Shown here: one piece after another, positions 1-10,102 of the stretch
Layout of the letters: each line of letters begins with the position of its first letter
Position numbering within the stretch: position 1 is the stretch's first letter
Origin: Aliirhizobium wenxiniae
GTDB lineage: Bacteria; Pseudomonadota; Alphaproteobacteria; Rhizobiales; Rhizobiaceae
Assembly (NCBI RefSeq): GCF_014201355.1
Contig: NZ_JACHEG010000002.1
Coordinates: 1,240,001 to 1,304,000, forward strand
Reading direction: 5' to 3'
DNA: 64,000 nt
Program-made: the position numbers and the translations under genes
Notes under the pieces: model-generated
Told to the model about the DNA's origin: nothing
Database searches by the model: none
Seen by the model: only the letters and a program-made list of their open reading frames with translations

Positions 1-1027
1 ACCAGCCTCTCTTGCCGGATGCGAGCAGCCAGAGGAAGAACGGCGCTCCGACGACGGCGGTCAGGATACCGAGCGGGATTTCGGCCAGCGCCACGCTGCG
101 CGCCAGGGTGTCGACGACCAGCATGTAGCCGCCGCCAAGCAAAAGCGCGGCGGGCAGAAGCCGGCGGAAGTCCGGGCCGACCAGCAATCGCGCGACATGC
201 GGGATCACCAGACCAACCCATCCGACGATACCGGCAATCGACACGGAGGCGGCCGTGATCAGCGTTGCACCGAAAATCAGCGCCAGACGCATCAGTCTGG
301 TATCGACACCCAGCGTCTGAGCCTCTTCATCGCCCAGTGTCATGACATTCATGCGCCAGCGCAGAGCCACAAGCGGCAGAAGACCGATGACCATGGCCGG
401 CAGGATGGAGCCGACATCAGCGCGGGTAACGGCCGTGAGGCTGCCAAGCAGCCAATAGGTGATGGCCGGCAGCTGGTCATAGGGATCGGCAAGGATCTTG
501 ACCAGTGAGATACCCGCGCCGACGATGGCACCGATCGCGACGCCGGCCAGGACCAGCGTCAGCACAGGGTCACGGCCGCGCACGGCGGCTCCCACGCCGT
601 AAACGGCTGCGACGGCCAGCAGCCCGCCGAAAAAGCTCATGAGCTGGATGACAGGCACCGGCATTTTCAGGAAGATGGCGAGCACTGCGCCGAGACTGGC
701 ACCTGCAGACACGCCGAGAATATCCGGAGAAACGAGCGGATTGCGAAACAGGCCCTGATAGGTGGCACCGGCCGCAGCCAATGCCGCACCGATCAGTAGG
801 CCCGCAATCACCCGCGGCAGACGGACATTCCAGATCACCGTCTGCTGGATCGGATCGACATCCGGCTGACCACCGGTCAAACCGGCAAAGAGAACGCGCA
901 GGATAGCCGAGGGTGGCACCGAATATTTGCCGATCGCCATCGAGGCCATCGCCAGCACGGTTACACCAAGGATGCCGAAGACGACCAGCTTCCGGTTTCC
1001 GCGATCAGGATCTTGCGCGCTGTTCAT
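1..1027 (-). CDS. FecCD-family ABC transporter permease (partial, C-terminus outside window)
   Basis: Inner-membrane permease of a type II ABC importer for iron-siderophore, heme, B12 or molybdate-like substrates. The minus-strand frame is open from ATG 1027 to the window edge and encodes a very hydrophobic protein with the BtuC/FecCD hallmarks: an RLPR motif near residue 73, then a GLFRNPL segment followed by SPDILGVSAGA, and near the cut end IAGIVGWVGLVIPHVAR. The start overlaps the stop of the upstream binding-protein gene (TGATG), so the two are translationally coupled. The ATP-binding subunit should lie just beyond position 1. The family is certain; the substrate is not visible in the sequence. 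Confidence 0.93.
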   Translation of the reverse strand, partial: MNSAQDPDRGNRKLVVFGILGVTVLAMASMAIGKYSVPPSAILRVLFAGLTGGQPDVDPIQQTVIWNVRLPRVIAGLLIGAALAAAGATYQGLFRNPLVSPDILGVSAGASLGAVLAIFLKMPVPVIQLMSFFGGLLAVAAVYGVGAAVRGRDPVLTLVLAGVAIGAIVGAGISLVKILADPYDQLPAITYWLLGSLTAVTRADVGSILPAMVIGLLPLVALRWRMNVMTLGDEEAQTLGVDTRLMRLALIFGATLITAASVSIAGIVGWVGLVIPHVARLLVGPDFRRLLPAALLLGGGYMLVVDTLARSVALAEIPLGILTAVVGAPFFLWLLASGKRGW

Positions 1028-2061
1028 CAGTGCTTTTCGATCGCGCCCTTCAGAAGGGTATCGAGCTGAGCATCCGTGACCTCGACCTGATAGAAGAGCT
1101 TGAAGAATTTCTGCACATCCGCCTTCAGGTCCACGTCAAAGGTTTTGGGATAAAGCAGCGCTTCCAGCCAGCGGATGCCGATCAGGCGATTGATGCCGGG
1201 GGGCGAGTCGAACCAGCCGAAGGGAAGCGATGGTGCGGCAAACACCTTGCCATTTTTGACCGCCGCAACGCTTGCCCAGGATGGATCGTTCTTTACCGCG
1301 GAAATGAATTTCGGGCTGGCACCGAGGATGATTTCCGGGTTCCAGCCGAGCACCTGCTCCAGCGAGACATTGGTGAGCCCGCCCTTGCCGGCAGCGGCCG
1401 CGACATTGGTGGCGCCGGCAGCTTCGAGGATCTCGAGGTTGATCGAGCCGGAAAGCCCCGTCTCCAGCCCTTCCGGGCCACGGCCATAATAGACCTTCGG
1501 CCGTTCGCCGGCCGGCACTTTGGCAAGCCCCTCGCCCAGATCCTTCAGCGTGGTTTCGGCATAGGCCGCAAGCTCTTCTGCACGCGGCGTAACGCCGAGC
1601 AGCTCTCCGACCTGGCGCAGTGTTTTTGCCGAATTCGCAAAACTGCCGTCAATCAACACGTAGGAAATACCGGTCTGCTGCTGCACCTTGTCGGCCAGCG
1701 AAATATAGGTCGGGTTGACGGAGCCGACATCGATGATGAGATCGGGTTTTGCCGCGATGACCGCCTCCATATTGGCGGTGCCGCCCTGGCCCGTCAGTCG
1801 ACCATAGGTCGGCAGATCACGGACGGAGGGGAGCAGGAACTGCTTTTCCTCACCGCTCGGTTCGCGCACCCAGCCGGTCAGCTTTTCGGGCGCGAGCACA
1901 TAAACAAGAACGGAAGCCGGAGGACCGGCAGTCAGGACACGGGTGACATTGTCCGGAATCTCGACAGTGCGGCCACCCGCGTCGGTAAATGGCCGCGCCC
2001 AGACGGAGGTGCTACAGATGGACAGAAAGGCAATGGTAACGGCGCTGATCAGCTTCAGCAT
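1027..2061 (-). CDS. Periplasmic ABC substrate-binding protein (TroA/BtuF-like fold)
   Basis: Binding protein that feeds the FecCD-type permease downstream. 344 aa with a signal peptide at about residues 1-22 (cleavage after VWA), then the two-lobed helical-backbone fold typical of siderophore, heme, cobalamin and MolA-type proteins. The C-terminal lobe carries GWFDSPPGINRL, a motif I associate with iron- or molybdate-type members. I chose ATG 2061 because GGGGGAG stands just upstream; an in-frame ATG at 2100 would run through the inverted repeat. First gene of the operon. Substrate undecided: iron complexes or an oxyanion such as molybdate are both possible. Confidence 0.87.
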   Translation of the reverse strand: MLKLISAVTIAFLSICSTSVWARPFTDAGGRTVEIPDNVTRVLTAGPPASVLVYVLAPEKLTGWVREPSGEEKQFLLPSVRDLPTYGRLTGQGGTANMEAVIAAKPDLIIDVGSVNPTYISLADKVQQQTGISYVLIDGSFANSAKTLRQVGELLGVTPRAEELAAYAETTLKDLGEGLAKVPAGERPKVYYGRGPEGLETGLSGSINLEILEAAGATNVAAAAGKGGLTNVSLEQVLGWNPEIILGASPKFISAVKNDPSWASVAAVKNGKVFAAPSLPFGWFDSPPGINRLIGIRWLEALLYPKTFDVDLKADVQKFFKLFYQVEVTDAQLDTLLKGAIEKH

Positions 2062-2097
2062 GATGGGCTCCCCCGAACAGAATGGAACCCAGTATGG

Positions 2098-2131
2098 CAC
2101 TACGAGATATCCGATGGAATATCTCGTAGTG
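2098..2131. promoter_or_regulatory. Perfect 13-bp inverted repeat upstream of the ABC importer
   Basis: Left arm CACTACGAGATAT (2098-2110), 8-nt spacer, right arm ATATCTCGTAGTG (2119-2131). It lies 37 bp before the binding-protein start on the minus strand and 83 bp before the divergent YigZ gene, where a dimeric regulator would bind. The layout (CG followed by ATAT arms around a short spacer) loosely recalls molybdate-responsive ModE boxes, but arm bases and spacing differ from the classical site. No T-run follows on either strand, so a terminator is unlikely. Confidence 0.6.
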
Positions 2132-2213
2132 AAGGAGATTGCCTAAATCGATCAGGTGTGACGGAAGGTGCGGGCCACTTCCATTGCGGTAATCCGGGCG
2201 ATAAAGCTCAATA

Positions 2214-2798
2214 ATGTTCCAGCTAGAGCAGACAGCAACATTCGAGCAGATCATCAAGAAAAGCCGGTTTCTGGCGATCGCGCTCCCGATCGCGACCGAA
2301 GAGGAAGCGAAGGCGGCGATTGCTGCCCATGCAGAGGCCGGCGCCAACCACAATTGCTGGGCATGGCGGATCGGGGCGGCCTATCGGTTTTCCGATGACG
2401 GAGAGCCGAGCGGCACGGCGGGAAAACCGATCCTGGCCGCAATCGACGGCCAATCTTTGACCAATGTCGTGGTGATCGTGACCCGGTGGTTCGGCGGGAT
2501 ATTGCTCGGCAGCGGCGGTCTGGTGCGAGCCTATGGCGGCACGGCGGCCGCATGCCTGAGAAGCGCTCCGATGGTGGAGCTGAAGCCTTCCGTGGAAGGT
2601 CACGTGCGGCTCGACTTTTCGGATCTGGCGCGCGTCAAGGCGCGGCTTCAGGCGATCGTCGACCTCGGCATCGCCGAGGAGCAGTTTACCGCAACCGGGG
2701 CCGACCTCGTGCTTCGCGTACCGGAAGCAGAGGTCGAGGCCGTGTCGCGGCTGATTTCCGACCTCACCAGCGGCAGGTCGGAGCTGAAGATCGATTGA
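2214..2798 (+). CDS. YigZ/IMPACT-family protein (UPF0029)
   Basis: 194-aa member of the YigZ/IMPACT family, whose bacterial members are thought to bind RNA or ribosome-related partners; the biochemical role is not settled. The N-terminal domain shows the family signatures SDDGEPSGTAGKPI (residues 60-73) and TRWFGGILLGSGGLVRAYG (90-108). The C-terminal ~70 residues form the small ferredoxin-like UPF0029 domain. ATG 2214 is the only sensible start. Divergent from the ABC importer and convergent with prfC, with a 21-bp gap between the stops. Confidence 0.92.
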   Translation: MFQLEQTATFEQIIKKSRFLAIALPIATEEEAKAAIAAHAEAGANHNCWAWRIGAAYRFSDDGEPSGTAGKPILAAIDGQSLTNVVVIVTRWFGGILLGSGGLVRAYGGTAAACLRSAPMVELKPSVEGHVRLDFSDLARVKARLQAIVDLGIAEEQFTATGADLVLRVPEAEVEAVSRLISDLTSGRSELKID

Positions 2799-2819
2799 TC
2801 GGGATCACGCCGCCTTTTA

Positions 2820-4400
2820 TCACGCTGCCTTGGCGACGTGATATTCCTTGATGGCGGCCATCTTGATCGACGGATAACGCTCAGCTTCATAACGCAGCGA
2901 AAACGCATCCTGGGCCAGGAATACCGGATCGCCATCGAGATCGCGGGCGATATCACCGCGCTTGACGGTGAGGAATTTCTCCAGATCCACCTTGTTGTCC
3001 GACGAAATCCAGCGGCAGACAGAGAAGCGCGACATTTCGAAAGAGACCGGCAGGCTGTATTCCGCTGAAAGCCGCTCCTTCAACACGTCGAGCTGCAGCG
3101 CGCCGACGACGCCGACGATGGCAGGCGAGCCATCTTCCGGCTGGAAGAGCTGCACGACGCCTTCTTCCGCCATCTGCTGCAGGGCTTCCTTGAGCTTTTT
3201 TGCCTTCATCGCATCCCCCAACCGCACGCGGCGGAGAATTTCCGGCGAGAAGTTCGGGACGCCCTGGAAGACCAGCGACTCGCCTTCGGTCAGCGTGTCG
3301 CCGATACGAAGCGTGCCGTGGTTCGGAATGCCGACCACGTCGCCGGCATAGGCCGTATCGGCAATGTGGCGCTGCGAGGCGAAAAAGAACTGCGGCGCGG
3401 TGAGGCCGAGCTGCTTGCCGGTGCGGGCAAGCCTTGCCTTCATGCCGCGCTCCAGCTTGCCGGAGCAGATACGCGCAAACGCGATACGGTCGCGGTGGTT
3501 GGGGTCCATGTTTGCCTGGATCTTGAAGACGAAGGCCGTCATCTTGTCTTCGGCGGCATGGACGGTGCGGATATCGGCCACCTGGTCGCGCGGCGGCGGG
3601 GCGAAATCGCCGAGCGCATTGATCAGGTCACGCACACCGAAATTGCGCAGTGCCGAACCGAAGAAGACCGGCGTCATATGGCCTTCGAGGAAGGCCTGGC
3701 GGTCGAACGGGCGGCAGGCTTCAAGCGCCAGCTCCACCTCTTCGACGAAAGCGGCGCGCTCGTTTTCCGGCAGGCGGTCCATGACGGCCTGCGGGCCGTT
3801 GACCGAGATCGCCTCTTCGCTATCAGGACCACGCACCTTGTTTTCGGCAAGATGATAGGAGCCGCAGAAGCTTTTGGAGCGGCCGATCGGCCAGGTGATC
3901 GGAGCGGTATCCAGCGCCAGCTTCTCTTCGACCTCATCGAGAATCTCGAAGATGTCGCGGCTTTCGCGGTCCATCTTGTTGACGAAGGTGATGATCGGGA
4001 TGTCGCGCATGCGGCAGACTTCGAAAAGCTTCAGCGTACGCGGCTCGATACCCTTGGCGGCGTCGATGACCATGATGGCAGCATCGACCGCCGTCAGCGT
4101 GCGATAGGTATCGTCGGCGAAGTCTTCGTGACCCGGCGTATCGAGGATGTTGAAGACCTTGTCATTGTATTCGAAGGTCATCACCGAGGTAACGACCGAA
4201 ATGCCGCGCTCGCGCTCGATCTTCATCCAGTCGGACCGCGTCTGGATGCGATCCTTCTTCGCCTTGACCTCACCGGCGAGCTGAATGGCACCGCCGAACA
4301 GAAGCAGTTTTTCGGTCAGCGTCGTCTTGCCCGCGTCCGGGTGGGCGATGATCGCAAATGTACGGCGGCGAGAAACCGCCTCTGCCAGAGTTTCGGCCAT
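2820..4400 (-). CDS. prfC: Peptide chain release factor 3
   Basis: GTPase that recycles RF1/RF2 from the ribosome after peptide release. 526 aa, the usual length. G1 is AHPDAGKTT (residues 19-27), G3 is DTPGHEDF (87-94) and G4 is NKMDR (141-145), followed by domain II and the RF3-specific C-terminal domain. The N-terminal leader [16 protein letters not shown] matches the RF3 family rather than EF-G. Monocistronic; divergent from dut with about 100 bp between the starts. Confidence 0.97.
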   Translation of the reverse strand: MAETLAEAVSRRRTFAIIAHPDAGKTTLTEKLLLFGGAIQLAGEVKAKKDRIQTRSDWMKIERERGISVVTSVMTFEYNDKVFNILDTPGHEDFADDTYRTLTAVDAAIMVIDAAKGIEPRTLKLFEVCRMRDIPIITFVNKMDRESRDIFEILDEVEEKLALDTAPITWPIGRSKSFCGSYHLAENKVRGPDSEEAISVNGPQAVMDRLPENERAAFVEEVELALEACRPFDRQAFLEGHMTPVFFGSALRNFGVRDLINALGDFAPPPRDQVADIRTVHAAEDKMTAFVFKIQANMDPNHRDRIAFARICSGKLERGMKARLARTGKQLGLTAPQFFFASQRHIADTAYAGDVVGIPNHGTLRIGDTLTEGESLVFQGVPNFSPEILRRVRLGDAMKAKKLKEALQQMAEEGVVQLFQPEDGSPAIVGVVGALQLDVLKERLSAEYSLPVSFEMSRFSVCRWISSDNKVDLEKFLTVKRGDIARDLDGDPVFLAQDAFSLRYEAERYPSIKMAAIKEYHVAKAA

Positions 4401-4499
4401 GTCAGCAACAATCCTTCGAGTTGCCGCGTATCTAGCGACTTAGTGGATAAGTTTCAATTCGTGTTTGACCTCGGCAGCCGTGACCGGGCTAATGGAATG

Positions 4500-4970
4500 A
4501 TGAACGCTCACACCCCGTCTTCCCCCAAGCTCAATCTCGTCCGCCTGCCGAATGGCGATGGCCTGGATCTTCCCTCCTATGAAACCACCGGTGCCGCCGG
4601 CATGGATTTGCGTGCTGCGGTGGCCGAAAACGAACCGATGACGCTGGCTCCAGGCAAGCGCGCTTTGGTGCCGACAGGCTTCATCTTCGAGGTCCCTCCA
4701 GGTTTCGAGGCGCAGATCCGTCCGCGCTCCGGCCTTGCCTTCAAGAACGGCATCACCTGCCTCAACACGCCCGGCACGATCGACAGCGATTATCGCGGCG
4801 AGGTGAAGGTGCTGCTGATCAATCTCGGCGAAGACGATTTCGTCATCACCCGCAGCATGCGCATCGCCCAGATGGTTATTGCGCCGGTGACGCAGGTGCA
4901 GGTAGCCGAAATCAGCGAAACGACGGAGACCGTACGCGGTACCGGAGGTTTCGGCTCGACCGGCGTTTGA
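4500..4970 (+). CDS. dut: dUTP diphosphatase
   Basis: Hydrolyses dUTP to dUMP and pyrophosphate, keeping uracil out of DNA and supplying dUMP for thymidylate. 156 aa, trimeric-type dUTPase with all five motifs: AGMDLRA (33-39), RPRSGLA (74-80), [13 protein letters not shown] (92-104), [10 protein letters not shown] (121-130) and the C-terminal [10 protein letters not shown] (146-155) that closes over the active site. Two adjacent ATGs (4497 and 4500) are possible starts; a long upstream open frame reads antisense to prfC and is not part of the gene. The ribosome binding site is weak. Confidence 0.96.
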   Translation: MNAHTPSSPKLNLVRLPNGDGLDLPSYETTGAAGMDLRAAVAENEPMTLAPGKRALVPTGFIFEVPPGFEAQIRPRSGLAFKNGITCLNTPGTIDSDYRGEVKVLLINLGEDDFVITRSMRIAQMVIAPVTQVQVAEISETTETVRGTGGFGSTGV

Positions 4971-5179
4971 CTTGATCGACGCAAGGGCGTGGCGCCAAAC
5001 GGCGCGCGCCGACGTTGACGGCTATCAAGATTGCTTCAACTGCAGCATGGCTTTGCGCCAGGCCCGTCATCGATAGAAGGATATTTCGCCTTTTTTTGAT
5101 GTCCCGAGACGAAATCGTCCTCGCTTGTTGCCCCTTCGAACACTATTTTTCGACCAACTGTTCTAGTGGAGAAACGACA

Positions 5180-6145
5180 ATGTCGGTGAACAAACCGGGC
5201 CGTGGCCGCATCTATTCCTCGATCACCGAGACGATCGGTGACACGCCACTCGTAAGGCTGGACAAGCTGGCGAAGGAAAAGGGCGTGAAGGCCACGATCC
5301 TCGCCAAGCTCGAGTTCTTCAACCCGATCGCATCGGTCAAGGACCGGATCGGCGTTGCGATGATCGAAAGCCTGGAAGCACAGGGCAAGATCACTGCCGG
5401 CAAGACCACGCTTGTCGAGCCGACCTCGGGCAATACCGGTATCGCGCTTGCCTTTGCGGCTGCCGCCAAGGGTTACAAGCTGATCCTGACCATGCCGGAA
5501 ACCATGTCCGTAGAGCGTCGCAAGATGCTGGCGCTGCTTGGTGCGGAACTGGTTCTGACCGAAGGCCCGAAGGGCATGAAGGGCGCGATCGCCAAGGCGG
5601 AAGAACTTGCCGCAACGCTTCCGGATGCGATCATTCCGCAGCAGTTCGAAAATGAGGCCAATCCGGAAATCCACCGCAAGACGACGGCCGAGGAAATCTG
5701 GAACGATACCGACGGAAAGGTGGACATCTTTGTTGCCGGCATCGGCACCGGCGGCACGATCACCGGCGTCGGCCAGGTGCTTAAGGGCCGCAAGCCTGAC
5801 CTGAAGGTCATTGCCGTCGAGCCGAAGGAATCGCCCGTTCTTTCCGGCGGCGAACCCGGTCCGCACAAGATCCAGGGCATCGGCGCGGGCTTTGCGCCAA
5901 AGATCCTCGATACGAAGATCTATGACGAGATCGTCACGGTTGCGAGCGCCGACGCTCTGGAGACGGCCCGCCATGTGGCCGCTCTCGAAGGCGTGCCGGT
6001 CGGCATTTCCTCCGGTGCAGCTCTGAAGGCAGCCATCGAAGTGGGCAGCCGCCCCGAAAATGCCGACAAGACGATCGTCGTCATCATCCCGTCCTTCGCA
6101 GAGCGTTATCTTTCGACCGCGCTGTTCGACGGACTGGGCGGCTAG
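5180..6145 (+). CDS. cysK: Cysteine synthase A (O-acetylserine sulfhydrylase)
   Basis: PLP enzyme making L-cysteine from O-acetylserine and sulfide. 321 aa, fold-type II. The Schiff-base lysine is Lys54 in NPIASVKDR; the substrate loop is TSGNTG (82-87), the phosphate-binding loop GIGTGGT (187-193), and the pyridine-contacting Ser lies in GISSGAA (273-279). ATG 5180 follows GTGGAGAAACGAC and fits the family N-terminus; the frame runs further upstream without a good start. The ~210 bp between dut and cysK holds no other gene. A repeat begins at the stop codon. Confidence 0.96.
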   Translation: MSVNKPGRGRIYSSITETIGDTPLVRLDKLAKEKGVKATILAKLEFFNPIASVKDRIGVAMIESLEAQGKITAGKTTLVEPTSGNTGIALAFAAAAKGYKLILTMPETMSVERRKMLALLGAELVLTEGPKGMKGAIAKAEELAATLPDAIIPQQFENEANPEIHRKTTAEEIWNDTDGKVDIFVAGIGTGGTITGVGQVLKGRKPDLKVIAVEPKESPVLSGGEPGPHKIQGIGAGFAPKILDTKIYDEIVTVASADALETARHVAALEGVPVGISSGAALKAAIEVGSRPENADKTIVVIIPSFAERYLSTALFDGLGG

Positions 6146-6192
6146 AGCATTTCCGGACGCAAAACCGGTTCCCAGTTTCGCTGGAATTGCTC
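6145..6192. repeat. Rhizobial-type intergenic palindromic repeat
   Basis: Imperfect inverted repeat starting on the cysK stop codon: outer arms GAGCA...TGCTC with inner TTCC...GGAA, and a central CGCAAAACCGGTTCCCA. Elements of this pattern are frequent between genes in Rhizobium and Agrobacterium chromosomes. A related, oppositely oriented copy lies at 47863-47903. It sits between the convergent genes cysK and comM and may also act as an mRNA 3' structure. Confidence 0.6.
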
Positions 6193-6203
6193 TCCCCCTC
6201 CCC

Positions 6204-7739
6204 TCAAGCCGCTGCGATGGCCAGCAGCTCGCTGGCCATGCGGTAGGAAATCGCCTCCGCCAGATGCAGCCGGCCGACGGTCGGCTTTCCGTCGAGATCG
6301 GCGAGTGTGCGGGCGACTTTCAGAACCCGATGATATCCGCGAGCGGAGAATTTCAGTTTCTCCGCCGCATCCCTCAGCAGTTGCAGGCCGGACGCATCAG
6401 GCTCCGCCACCTTCTCGATCAGTGCGGTCGAGCAGCGCGCATTGGTGAGCGGCCCCGACAGGCCCGCCGCAAGATAACGATCCTGCTGCAGTTCTCTCGC
6501 TGCATAAACGCGTTTGGCGACGTCGGCGCTGCTTTCGGCAGGCGCAGGCCGGATCAGGTCCGATGCGGACACCGCCGGCACGTCGATGCGGATATCGATA
6601 CGATCCATCAACGGCGCGGAAATGCGGGCCTGATAATCCGATGCACAGCGCGGTCCGCGGGCGCAGGAATGACCGGGTTCACCCGCCATTCCGCAGCGGC
6701 AGGGGTTCATCGCCGCGATGAGCTGGATACTGGCCGGATAGGAAACACGGTGATTGGCGCGGGCGATGACACATTCGCCGGTCTCCAGCGGCTGGCGCAG
6801 GGCATCCAGTACCTGCGGCGAGAATTCAGGAAACTCGTCGAGAAACAGGACACCGTGATGGGCAAGCGACGCCTCGCCCGGTTTTGCCCGCAGGCCGCCG
6901 CCGACAAGTGCCGCCATGGTGGCCGAATGATGGGGCGTGCGATAGGGTCGGCGATCCGAGAGTTTTCCGCCTGAAAGCTGGCCGGCGATCGAATGGATCA
7001 TCGAGACTTCCAGCAGTTCGGCTGCCGAAAGCGGTGGCAGGATGGAGGGAAGCCGGGCCGCCAGCATCGACTTGCCTGATCCTGGAGGACCGACAAAAAG
7101 CAGATTATGTCCGCCAGCCGCCGCGACTTCCAAGGCCCGCTTGGCGCTTTCCTGCCCCTTGATCTCGGCCAGATCCGGCAAATTGGCCGGGAGTGCCCGA
7201 ATGGCGGGCTGTGGCCTCGAGATGACCTGAGTACCGCGAAAATGATTGGCGAGCGCGATCAGGCTGCGCGGGGCGATAATATCGACATCCGGTCCGGCCC
7301 AGGCCGCTTCCGATCCGCTATCTGCAGGGCAGATCAAACCTTTGCCGACGGCATTGGCGCTGATCGCTGCGGGAAGCGCGCCGGCGACGGCCGCCAGCGT
7401 GCCATCGAGGTTCAATTCGCCGATGACGACATGATCGGAGACCGCATCTCCCGGAATGGCACCAAGTGCCGTCATCAGGCCGAGTGCGATGGCCAGATCG
7501 AAATGGGAGCCTTCCTTGGGCAGATCCGCCGGCGCGAGATTGACCGTCACCTTTTTCGGCGGCATGGCGAGGCCGGAGGCATGGAGTGCGGCCTGTACCC
7601 GCTCGCGACTTTCTGCAACCGCCTTGTCCGGCAGGCCGACGATATGCATGCCCATCTTGCCCGGGCCGACCATGACCTGAACGTCGACGGGAACGCCTTC
7701 TATGCCCTGGAATGCAATGGTACTGACGCGTGAAACCAT
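6204..7739 (-). CDS. comM: YifB/ComM-family Mg-chelatase-like AAA+ ATPase
   Basis: 511-aa hexameric helicase-like ATPase; in naturally competent species ComM drives branch migration during transformation, while its role in rhizobia is not established. N-terminal Lon-protease-like domain (about 1-170), Walker A GPPGSGKS (217-224), Walker B LFLDEF (around 298-303), then a Cys-rich insert NPCRCGMAGEPGHSC and the ChlI C-terminal domain. I took ATG 7739 (MVSRVSTIAFQG) because it matches the family N-terminus and has GGGAG upstream; an in-frame start 15 bp earlier is less likely. Confidence 0.92.
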   Translation of the reverse strand: MVSRVSTIAFQGIEGVPVDVQVMVGPGKMGMHIVGLPDKAVAESRERVQAALHASGLAMPPKKVTVNLAPADLPKEGSHFDLAIALGLMTALGAIPGDAVSDHVVIGELNLDGTLAAVAGALPAAISANAVGKGLICPADSGSEAAWAGPDVDIIAPRSLIALANHFRGTQVISRPQPAIRALPANLPDLAEIKGQESAKRALEVAAAGGHNLLFVGPPGSGKSMLAARLPSILPPLSAAELLEVSMIHSIAGQLSGGKLSDRRPYRTPHHSATMAALVGGGLRAKPGEASLAHHGVLFLDEFPEFSPQVLDALRQPLETGECVIARANHRVSYPASIQLIAAMNPCRCGMAGEPGHSCARGPRCASDYQARISAPLMDRIDIRIDVPAVSASDLIRPAPAESSADVAKRVYAARELQQDRYLAAGLSGPLTNARCSTALIEKVAEPDASGLQLLRDAAEKLKFSARGYHRVLKVARTLADLDGKPTVGRLHLAEAISYRMASELLAIAAA

Positions 7740-7860
7740 GCCAATCGCTCCCACAGATCATGTCCGGAACGACTGCCCTGCCCCACGGCCTGCCTTCGCG
7801 CCACCACAACCATAAGCTGACACGGCGCAAGAATTAAAACAAGAACAAAAATCGAACAAA

Positions 7861-7891
7861 CGAAACAAAAAAGGCGCCCGGTCAGGCGCCT
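7861..7891 (-). terminator. Rho-independent terminator of gshB
   Basis: Read on the minus strand, a stem AGGCGCC / GGCGCCT (7872-7878 with 7885-7891) with a 6-nt loop is followed by TTTTTTGTTTCG. It starts 24 bp after the gshB stop codon, as expected for an intrinsic terminator, and separates gshB from comM. Confidence 0.85.
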
Positions 7892-7914
7892 CTCCGTCAC
7901 ATCGAAGACTAACC

Positions 7915-8865
7915 TCAGTTGAGCTTGGCTTCGATCGCATCCCACATCAGGCTTGCGACATCGGCGCCGCCGAATTTCTTCACTTCGCGGATGCCGGTCG
8001 GCGAGGTCACGTTGATCTCGGTCATGTAGTCGCCGATCACATCGATGCCGACGAAGATGAAGCCGCGCTCGCGCAGGGCAGGTCCGATGCGGGCGCAGAT
8101 TTCCTTTTCGCGGGTCGTCAACTCGGTCGGCTCGGCGCGACCGCCAACGTGCATGTTGGAGCGGCTGTCGGTTTCGGCCGGGACACGGTTGATTGCGCCG
8201 ACCGGCTCGCCATCAACGAGCAGGATGCGCTTGTCGCCCTTGCGGACCTCTTTCAGATAACCTTGGGCGATATAGGGCTCGCCGCGATACATCTGGCCGA
8301 ACATTTCCAGAAGCGAGGTGAAGTTGCGATCATCGCGGGCGGAATGGAAAACGCCGGCGCCGCCATTGCCGTAAAGTGGCTTCAGGATGATGTCGCCCAG
8401 CTCCTGGCGGAAGGCGGCGATTTCTTCCGGATCACGCGAGATCAAGGTCGGCGGCATCAGGTCGGCGAATTCGGTGACGAAGATCTTTTCCGGCGAATTG
8501 CGCACCCAGGCCGGGTCGTTGACGACGAGCGTCTTCGGATGAACGCGCTCAAGAAGATGGGTCGAGGTGATGTAACCCATGTCGAAGGGCGGATCCTGGC
8601 GCAGAAGCACGACGTCCATCTGAGAGAGATCGACGCGCTGCTTTTCACCAAGCGTGAAATGGTCACCCTTGATGTCGCGAACCTGCAGCGGCTCAACCGC
8701 CGCAAAGATCTTGCCGTCGCGCATGGTCAGGCGATCGGGCGTGTAATGGAAAAGCTCGTAGCCGCGGGATTGGGCCTCCAAGGTCATTGCGAAGGTGGAA
8801 TCGCCAGCAATGTTGATGCTGGAAATATGGTCCATCTGGATTGCGACCTTGCGAACATGCGCCAT
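7915..8865 (-). CDS. gshB: Glutathione synthetase
   Basis: ATP-dependent ligase joining glycine to gamma-glutamylcysteine, the last step of glutathione synthesis. 316 aa, standard for the bacterial homotetrameric type. N-terminal prokaryotic GSH-synthase domain ([17 protein letters not shown], about 11-27), then ATP-grasp: [14 protein letters not shown] in the glycine-rich loop, [12 protein letters not shown] near the C-terminus for metal and substrate binding. Single gene with its own terminator. The gap to ugpC holds the ugp terminator and presumably the gshB promoter. Confidence 0.97.
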   Translation of the reverse strand: MAHVRKVAIQMDHISSINIAGDSTFAMTLEAQSRGYELFHYTPDRLTMRDGKIFAAVEPLQVRDIKGDHFTLGEKQRVDLSQMDVVLLRQDPPFDMGYITSTHLLERVHPKTLVVNDPAWVRNSPEKIFVTEFADLMPPTLISRDPEEIAAFRQELGDIILKPLYGNGGAGVFHSARDDRNFTSLLEMFGQMYRGEPYIAQGYLKEVRKGDKRILLVDGEPVGAINRVPAETDSRSNMHVGGRAEPTELTTREKEICARIGPALRERGFIFVGIDVIGDYMTEINVTSPTGIREVKKFGGADVASLMWDAIEAKLN

Positions 8866-8939
8866 GAGTTTCGTCCCCGATAAAGATGCCGCCTGAATTT
8901 GGGCTTGCCTGATTTAGGATGGCATAGGCCCGAAAGCAA

Positions 8940-8965
8940 TGCGGCCGGGAACAATCCCGGCCGCA
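8940..8965 (-). terminator. Stem-loop at the end of the ugp operon
   Basis: A perfect 11-bp stem TGCGGCCGGGA / TCCCGGCCGCA with a 4-nt loop, 29 bp beyond the ugpC stop on the minus strand. The following sequence (TTGCTTTCGG) has only a short U-rich stretch, so termination efficiency is uncertain, but place and stem strength fit an operon end. Confidence 0.65.
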
Positions 8966-8993
8966 CAGATCAAACTCGCATGGATCCGGCGCT

Positions 8994-10091
8994 TCAGGCG
9001 ACCGGCTCGGCCACTGCGGCGACTGCCGTTGCGGGCGCACGCACATCCAGACGCCTGCCTGTCTCGGCGTCGAAGAAATGCAGCTTCGACGGGTCGATCG
9101 AAAGCCGCATGCTGTCCGTGATTTCGGCTTCGCCGGACAGCGCAATCGTCACGGCCTGATCGCCGACCAGACCGTGGGCGAGACGCTGCGAGCCGAGTTC
9201 CTCGACATATTCGACGGTGAAGGGCATGCCTTCGGCAGACGATACCACGCGCAGGTCTTCGGCGCGCAGGCCGACGGTTACGGCACCGGAGGTCGGCGCG
9301 TAACCGTTGAGCGAAATCTGCGACGGGCCGATGGCGAGCCTGTCGCCCTGCAGCTCCGCCTTGACAAGGTTCATGGCCGGAGAGCCGATGAAGCTAGCCA
9401 CGAAGGTTGAGGCCGGGGTGTGATAGACATCCAGCGGCGAACCGACCTGCTCGATCTTTCCACCGTTGAGGACGACGAGACGATCGGCAAGCGTCATCGC
9501 TTCCAACTGGTCATGGGTGACGTAGATCGAGGTCGTGCCGAGGCGGCGCTGCAGGCGCTTGATCTCGCCGCGCATGGAAACGCGCAGCTTGGCATCGAGG
9601 TTCGACAGCGGCTCATCGAAAAGGAAGGCCGCGGGCTTGCGGACGATGGCGCGGCCCATGGCAACACGCTGGCGCTGACCACCGGAAAGCGCGCGCGGCT
9701 TGCGATCCAGATACTGGGTGATTTCGAGCATGCGGGCGGCCTCGGCTACGCGAGCATCGATCTCGGCCTTCGGCGTCTTGCGGTTCTTCAACCCGTATTC
9801 GAGGTTCTGGCGCACCGTCATATGCGGGTAGAGCGCATAGTTCTGGAACACCATGGCGATGTCCCGGTCGGCGGGTTCGACCTCGTTGACCACGCGGTCA
9901 CCGATCTTCACCGTGCCTTCGGAAATGGCCTCAAGGCCTGCGACCATGCGCAGAAGCGTGGACTTGCCACAGCCGGAAGGGCCGACGAGGACGATGAACT
10001 CGCCGTCCTTTATGTCGAGGTCGATATCGGTGACGGCACGGACGCCGCCGTTATAAATCTTGCCAACGCTGCTGATGTCGATCGCGGCCAT
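8994..10091 (-). CDS. ugpC: sn-Glycerol-3-phosphate ABC transporter, ATP-binding protein
   Basis: Cytoplasmic ATPase driving uptake of glycerol-3-phosphate through UgpAE. 365 aa: Walker [10 protein letters not shown] (37-45), Q-loop VFQNYALYP (81-89), signature LSGGQRQR (135-142), Walker B FLFDEP (156-161), then a C-terminal TOBE/MalK-type regulatory domain. It could pass for any MalK-family ATPase; its place as last gene of ugpBAEC, 11 bp after ugpE, decides the assignment. Confidence 0.95.
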   Translation of the reverse strand: MAAIDISSVGKIYNGGVRAVTDIDLDIKDGEFIVLVGPSGCGKSTLLRMVAGLEAISEGTVKIGDRVVNEVEPADRDIAMVFQNYALYPHMTVRQNLEYGLKNRKTPKAEIDARVAEAARMLEITQYLDRKPRALSGGQRQRVAMGRAIVRKPAAFLFDEPLSNLDAKLRVSMRGEIKRLQRRLGTTSIYVTHDQLEAMTLADRLVVLNGGKIEQVGSPLDVYHTPASTFVASFIGSPAMNLVKAELQGDRLAIGPSQISLNGYAPTSGAVTVGLRAEDLRVVSSAEGMPFTVEYVEELGSQRLAHGLVGDQAVTIALSGEAEITDSMRLSIDPSKLHFFDAETGRRLDVRAPATAVAAVAEPVA

Positions 10092-10102
10092 TGTCGTTTT
10101 CC

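Noticed and set aside
913..2214. Long plus-strand frame of 433 codons across the binding-protein gene
   Set aside because: Antisense to a clear binding protein with signal peptide; the translation has no family features.
3318..4496. Long open frame preceding dut on the plus strand
   Set aside because: It runs antisense through prfC and only its last 156 codons are dUTPase; the real start is at 4497/4500.
4971..5179. Sulfur-type riboswitch (SAM-II class) before cysK
   Set aside because: The region has no recognisable conserved pseudoknot or purine-rich core; only a GC-rich inverted stretch near the dut end.
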